Notes under the pieces: model-generated
Databases searched by the model: none
Told to the model about the DNA's origin: nothing
The model's input: only the letters and a program-made list of their open reading frames with translations
Position numbers and translations under genes: made by a program
Assembly (NCBI GenBank): GCA_934085875.1
Contig: CAKOHQ010000004.1
Coordinates: 1-47,960, forward strand
Source: an uncultured Bacilli bacterium
GTDB taxonomy: Bacteria > Bacillota_I > Bacilli_A > RF39 > UBA660
Length of the DNA: 47,960 bases
Direction: 5' to 3'
Shown here: positions 44,073 to 47,960 of the stretch, piece after piece
Numbering within the stretch: position 1 is the first letter of the stretch
How the letters are laid out: every line of letters begins with the position of its first letter

Positions 44073-45035
44073 CTATATATTATTTAATATATTAAATAAT
44101 TCCTCTGCACTTTTTGCTTTACATATTTCTTTTTTTATATTTGAAACATTTGGTATACCTTTTAAATACCATAATGCGTGATTTCTTATTTCTAATAAAA
44201 CAACTTTTTCTGGTTTATATTTTTTTAATAAATTAAAATGTTTTTTTAACATATTAATTCTTTCTTCTAAACTTATTTCGTTATTATATTTGTTATTTTT
44301 TAAATATTCGATTGTATTTTTTATTAACCAAGGATTTCCTAGTAATCCCCTTCCAATCATTACTGCATCACAATTTGTTTCTTCTAACATTTTTTTTGCT
44401 AGTTCTGGGCTGGTTACGTCTCCATTACCTATCACTGGAATAGAAACAGTTTCCTTTATTTTTTTTATCAATTTCCAATCAGATTGTCCACTGTAACCTT
44501 GGCTTCTTGTACGAGGGTGAATTGCTATTGCACTTGCACCATTTTTCTCAATTATTTTGGCTATTTCTACACAATTTATACTTTTTTCATCCCATCCACT
44601 TCTTATTTTAACTGTCACTGGTACAGAGATATTATCAACCACAGACTTCACTATTTTACCTATTTTTTCTGGATCTTTTAATAATGCACTTCCTGATTTA
44701 CTTTTTATTGCAATCTTTGGTACTGGACAACCCATATTAATGTCTATAAATACGTTTTTGTAATTGTTTGTAACTATAATTGCTGCTTTAGTTAAAACTT
44801 CTTCATTTGATCCAAAAAGTTGTACAGCAACTGGTATATTTAATGTTTCTATCCCTTTTAACATATCCAATGTTTTTTTATTTTCTCTAACAATTGCTTC
44901 TGCACGTATTAGTTCAGTTACTGCATAACCAACACCCATTTCTTCACATATCTTCATATATGCAGGATTTGAAATTCCTGCCATAGGTGCTAAAACAACT
45001 TTATTTTTTATTTTCAAATTACCAATATTCCACAT
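44073..45035 (-). CDS. dus: tRNA-dihydrouridine synthase
   Basis: An FMN enzyme that reduces uridines in tRNA D-loops with NADPH. The protein (about 320 residues) has APMAGISNPAY, the catalytic cysteine in INMGCPVPK, and AIHPRTRSQGYSG and GNGDVTSPE of the FMN site. I took the ATG at 45035 (MWNIGNLKI); an in-frame GTG three codons earlier is possible. Which position it modifies cannot be told. Confidence 0.92.
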   Translation of the reverse strand: MWNIGNLKIKNKVVLAPMAGISNPAYMKICEEMGVGYAVTELIRAEAIVRENKKTLDMLKGIETLNIPVAVQLFGSNEEVLTKAAIIVTNNYKNVFIDINMGCPVPKIAIKSKSGSALLKDPEKIGKIVKSVVDNISVPVTVKIRSGWDEKSINCVEIAKIIEKNGASAIAIHPRTRSQGYSGQSDWKLIKKIKETVSIPVIGNGDVTSPELAKKMLEETNCDAVMIGRGLLGNPWLIKNTIEYLKNNKYNNEISLEERINMLKKHFNLLKKYKPEKVVLLEIRNHALWYLKGIPNVSNIKKEICKAKSAEELFNILNNI

Positions 45036-45104
45036 AAGTATCACATCCCATGAAACATGAATTAGTTTATCATATTTTATAATTTTTTACAAATTTTATA
45101 TAAT

Positions 45105-45124
45105 TAAAAAAAGTCTTACAGACT
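45105..45124 (-). terminator. Terminator after recO
   Basis: Minus-strand AGTCT-GTA-AGACT followed by seven T, touching the recO stop. Confidence 0.75.
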
Positions 45125-45125
45125 A

Positions 45126-45857
45126 TTAATATAATTTATTAATATCTTTTAAGAATTTTTTGCTTTTTAAATATAATCCTGTATATCTATCATAATAGGT
45201 GTTTATAAAACGGTCTATGTTATTTATAACTTCTTCACTTATTTTTAAATCAGATATAGTATTAATATCTATTAAATAATACATTCGAAACATTTTAATA
45301 GTTTTTGTATCATATATTATCTCATTTGTATAACAATTACTACATAAATAACCTCCAGCATCTCCATTAATTGTTACTATATTTTTTGTATTTCCACATT
45401 TACTACAACTATTAAAATTTATTCCGACACCTAAATAATCTAAGACTTTAATTTCATATATGTTGCATATAACTTTTGGATTCAGTGATTCATTTAATTT
45501 AAGTATTGTACTGATGAATAAATTATATAAATTTTCAGTATCATATGCCTGTTTAATAATTTGGTAAGTTAAATCAACTATATAGGATAAATAGCTAACA
45601 GCTAATAAATCACTTTTTATATTTTTTAGTTCATTAATAACATTAGCTTCAATTAAAGTATTTAATTTGTCATTAGTTCCTTTAATAATAAACTTACCAT
45701 ATGTAAACTTAGTTGTATTTACTCTTAAATTACTTTTTAAACTTTTTGCTCCTTTAGCAATACATCCAATTAAACCCTCTTTTGTAAATATATTTATTAT
45801 TTTAGAAGTATCTTTATATGGTACTTCACTTATTATAAAGCCTTCAATTTCTTTCAC
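45126..45857 (-). CDS. recO: DNA repair protein RecO
   Basis: RecO anneals single strands and loads RecA with RecR. The 243-residue protein starts with the OB fold (GFIISEVPYKDTSKIINIFT; key residues Y-K-D/S), has a helical middle part and the zinc site CSKCGNT...LCSNCY. It follows yqzL by 4 bases, in the era-yqzL-recO order known from Bacillus. Confidence 0.93.
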   Translation of the reverse strand: MKEIEGFIISEVPYKDTSKIINIFTKEGLIGCIAKGAKSLKSNLRVNTTKFTYGKFIIKGTNDKLNTLIEANVINELKNIKSDLLAVSYLSYIVDLTYQIIKQAYDTENLYNLFISTILKLNESLNPKVICNIYEIKVLDYLGVGINFNSCSKCGNTKNIVTINGDAGGYLCSNCYTNEIIYDTKTIKMFRMYYLIDINTISDLKISEEVINNIDRFINTYYDRYTGLYLKSKKFLKDINKLY

Positions 45858-45861
45858 TTTA

Positions 45862-45939
45862 TCACTTCTTTTTATATTCTAAATAATATTCTATCTTTCC
45901 TGTTTTTTTAAACATTTCCCATAATTCTTTTTTAGTCAT
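45862..45939 (-). CDS. YqzL-like small protein
   Basis: A 25-residue peptide (MTKKELWEMFKKTGKIEYYL...) between recO and era. The pattern W-x-x-F-x-x-T-G-x-I-x-x-Y-L is that of YqzL, a small protein of unknown function encoded at this place in Bacillus (about 47 residues there). Here it is shorter. An AAAGGG site precedes the ATG. The genomic position supports the call. Confidence 0.65.
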   Translation of the reverse strand: MTKKELWEMFKKTGKIEYYLEYKKK

Positions 45940-46126
45940 AATAACCAACCCTTTCTTACTTACATAATTATATTGGTTATTATTTTTATATTTTATTCAT
46001 TTCAAATAAATTTTCTTTTATTGCTATAAATAAATAATAATTATAAGGCATTTTATTATTATTCATATAATTAATAATAGTTTCTATTTCTTTAGTATGT
46101 ATATCTTTATTATTTTTTTTAATATA

Positions 46127-46789
46127 TTATATAAATTCATTTAATTTATATTTTTTGTCAGTAATATTATATTTTTTTAAATATATTCTTACATTATCTA
46201 TAACAAAATTAGAAAATATATCTTTATTATTATTTAAATAATATATGAGTAATTTTGAGTCCCAACCTAGATTGTTATAATAGTCTAGTATATTAAATGG
46301 TTTATCATTTACTAAATCATCACTTATTTTATCTACAACATTTTTTACAATATCTAAATTATTTTTATTAAAATCGTTTTCTCTTTTTAAAAATTCTTTT
46401 AATATATTTTTTTCTATATTAGTTAAATAATAATTCTTATAATTATTTATAAATTTTTTAAAATCATTATATGAATAATTAGAATTAGAAACATATTCTT
46501 TTATATTATGTTTATCTTCTTTTATATAATTATTTATTATATTTATTATGGTTTCAGTTTCTTTTCTTTTACTTATTTTATTAATATTTATTTTTTTATT
46601 TTTAAATTTTAATCTATATTCTATATATAATTTATTTATTTCTTTTTTTTCTTCTAATTCTTTTATGTAATTTGTTACTATTTCGTTAAATTCATTTAAA
46701 TTTATTTTTTCTTCTTTTATAAATTTATTTATTGAGTCTATTTCTCCATTAGAATCTATGTAAAACTTTAAATATTTTTCTTTATTCAT
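46127..46789 (-). CDS. Uncharacterised Lys/Asn-rich protein, possibly cut short by an in-frame stop
   Basis: The 220-residue protein is helical, lysine-, asparagine- and isoleucine-rich, and not one I recognise. The ATG at 46789 overlaps the end of era. After its TAA at 46127-46129 the same frame stays open for 46 more codons to 45986 and encodes protein-like sequence (HTKEIETIINYMNNNKM). This suggests a longer original gene (45986-46789) broken by a nonsense change, or a chance extension in AT-rich DNA. Confidence 0.55.
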   Translation of the reverse strand: MNKEKYLKFYIDSNGEIDSINKFIKEEKINLNEFNEIVTNYIKELEEKKEINKLYIEYRLKFKNKKININKISKRKETETIINIINNYIKEDKHNIKEYVSNSNYSYNDFKKFINNYKNYYLTNIEKNILKEFLKRENDFNKNNLDIVKNVVDKISDDLVNDKPFNILDYYNNLGWDSKLLIYYLNNNKDIFSNFVIDNVRIYLKKYNITDKKYKLNEFI

Positions 46790-47663
46790 CAATTATACCA
46801 AATTCCTTTAAATAACGTTCTTTGTCTCGCCAATCTTCAATTGTTTTTACATATAATTCTAAATATATTTGTTTACCCAATGTATTTTCTAAATCTACTC
46901 TTGCACGGCTTCCTATTTCTTTAAGCATTTTACCGCCTTTTCCGATTATGATTTTCTTAACATTACTTCTATCTACTATAATATCGACACTGATGTTGAT
47001 TACATTAGATTTTTCTTGGTAATTTGTAGTGACACATGTTACACTGTGAGGTATTTCTTCTTTTGTAAGTTCTAATATTTTTTCTCTTACGAATTCACTA
47101 GCTAAAAAATATTTACTTGCGTTAGTTATTACACCATCATCATAGTATTTAATTGTATCGTTAAGATAAGTTTTTATTACTTTTAGCAATCTATCTATGT
47201 TGTCATTTTTTAATGCAGATATAGGTATAATTTCTGCAAAATCATATAAATCTTTATATATGTTGATTGCATTCATTATTCCTTCATTATTTAATTTATC
47301 TATTTTATTTAGTATTAATATAACTGGAACATCATTATTCTTAAGAGCATTTATTATAAATTTATCTCCTTTACCTATTCCAGTAGAAGCGTCAACTATA
47401 AAAAGTATTAGATCTATATCACTTAAATTACTATATGCTTCTTTGTTTAATTCTCTACCTAATTTATCATGTGGTTTATGTATTCCAGGTGTATCAACAA
47501 AAACAATTTGAGTATCTTTATCATTATAAACTCCATGTATTGAATTTCTTGTTGTTCCAGCAACATCACTTACTATTGCTATTTTGTTATTAATTATTGT
47601 ATTTATTAAAGTACTTTTACCTGTATTAGGTCTTCCTATTATACTTACAAATCCACTTTTCAT
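46782..47663 (-). CDS. era: GTPase Era
   Basis: Era binds the 3' end of 16S rRNA and helps 30S assembly. The 293-residue protein has G1 GRPNTGKST, G3 DTPG, G4 NKID and the SALK G5 loop, then a KH domain with IIGKGGKMLKEIG. Length is normal. It lies upstream of yqzL and recO, as in Bacillus, with one extra gene between. Confidence 0.97.
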   Translation of the reverse strand: MKSGFVSIIGRPNTGKSTLINTIINNKIAIVSDVAGTTRNSIHGVYNDKDTQIVFVDTPGIHKPHDKLGRELNKEAYSNLSDIDLILFIVDASTGIGKGDKFIINALKNNDVPVILILNKIDKLNNEGIMNAINIYKDLYDFAEIIPISALKNDNIDRLLKVIKTYLNDTIKYYDDGVITNASKYFLASEFVREKILELTKEEIPHSVTCVTTNYQEKSNVINISVDIIVDRSNVKKIIIGKGGKMLKEIGSRARVDLENTLGKQIYLELYVKTIEDWRDKERYLKEFGIIDE

Positions 47664-47880
47664 AAATTAACTTCCTTCCATCTTTTTTTATTTTTTTATG
47701 CTATATAAATAATAACTCTTTTTTATAACAACATTATTATACATTATTTTTTTATAATTTGGTATATTTTATAAGATAAAACCTTATTAAAAGAGAAAAA
47801 AACGTACTTGTGTGCGTTAATTTATTATTTAAAAATATTTTTAAATTAATATTACGTTAATTTATTTCATTTTAATCATA

Positions 47881-47960
47881 TTATATATCTTCTATGATTC
47901 TATTAAATTCTTCTTCTTTTAAATTAGTAATCTTTAACATTAAATCTTTATCTAAATTAT
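47881..47960 (-). CDS. C-terminal end of a gene cut by the window edge
   Basis: The last 25 codons of a minus-strand frame (ending NLKEEEFNRIIEDI, then TAA at 47881-47883) enter from the right edge. The tail is acidic and helical. It is too short to identify. In Bacillus cdd or dgkA often lies here, but the residues do not let me choose. Confidence 0.4.
   Translation of the reverse strand, partial: NLDKDLMLKITNLKEEEFNRIIEDI

Overview
The window is low-GC Firmicutes-type DNA, probably from one or two uncultured gut-type Bacilli. Supporting signs are AAGGAG-type ribosome binding sites, mraY, scpAB, dnaB-dnaI, an era/yqzL/recO block and a SpoIIIAH homologue. No rRNA, tRNA or CRISPR array was seen. 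With the small genes listed, no stretch over 300 bases lacks a gene.

There are three blocks. Block 1 (1-15.54 kb) is moderately AT-rich. It holds a class IIb-like two-peptide bacteriocin operon with its C39-peptidase ABC exporter (1-2.95 kb). It also holds an operon scpA-scpB-pyrimidine nucleoside phosphorylase-trmB-large HExxH protein, then recD2, an MBL hydrolase, mraY, a GGDEF protein and the 3' part of a PASTA-type penicillin-binding protein (PBP). The PBP is broken exactly at its SxN motif by a large serine recombinase.

Block 2 (15.54-25.0 kb) is more AT-rich. It carries the recombinase, a small coupled ORF and a tightly overlapped ten-gene operon running leftward from a strong promoter at 24.95 kb. 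Gene order is NUDIX hydrolase, thymidylate-kinase-like kinase, ASCH protein, methyltransferase, alanine-dehydrogenase-family enzyme, methyltransferase, NNMT-like methyltransferase, AlkZ-like DNA glycosylase, truncated class I LysRS-like enzyme, and SpeD-like pyruvoyl decarboxylase. I do not recognise this combination. It reads like a small-molecule pathway with a DNA-repair self-protection gene, and its promoter is followed by a terminator hairpin overlapping a repeated AGG tract. This is the best candidate for an undescribed system.

Block 3 (25-47.96 kb) is very AT-rich housekeeping DNA: pflA-pflB, a GGGtGRT protein with a NifU-like partner, trmK-rpoD-dnaG, two tiny membrane peptides, SpoIIIAH, a GerE-like regulator, dnaI-dnaB, tmcAL, a possible type I toxin-antitoxin locus, a second trmB, uvrA with a possible SOS box, a kinase, dus, recO, yqzL and era.

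Two full trmB genes, a composition step at the recombinase junction, and absence of the PBP 5' half point either to a large rearrangement or to a chimeric contig joined through block 2. Cross-block inferences should be held loosely.
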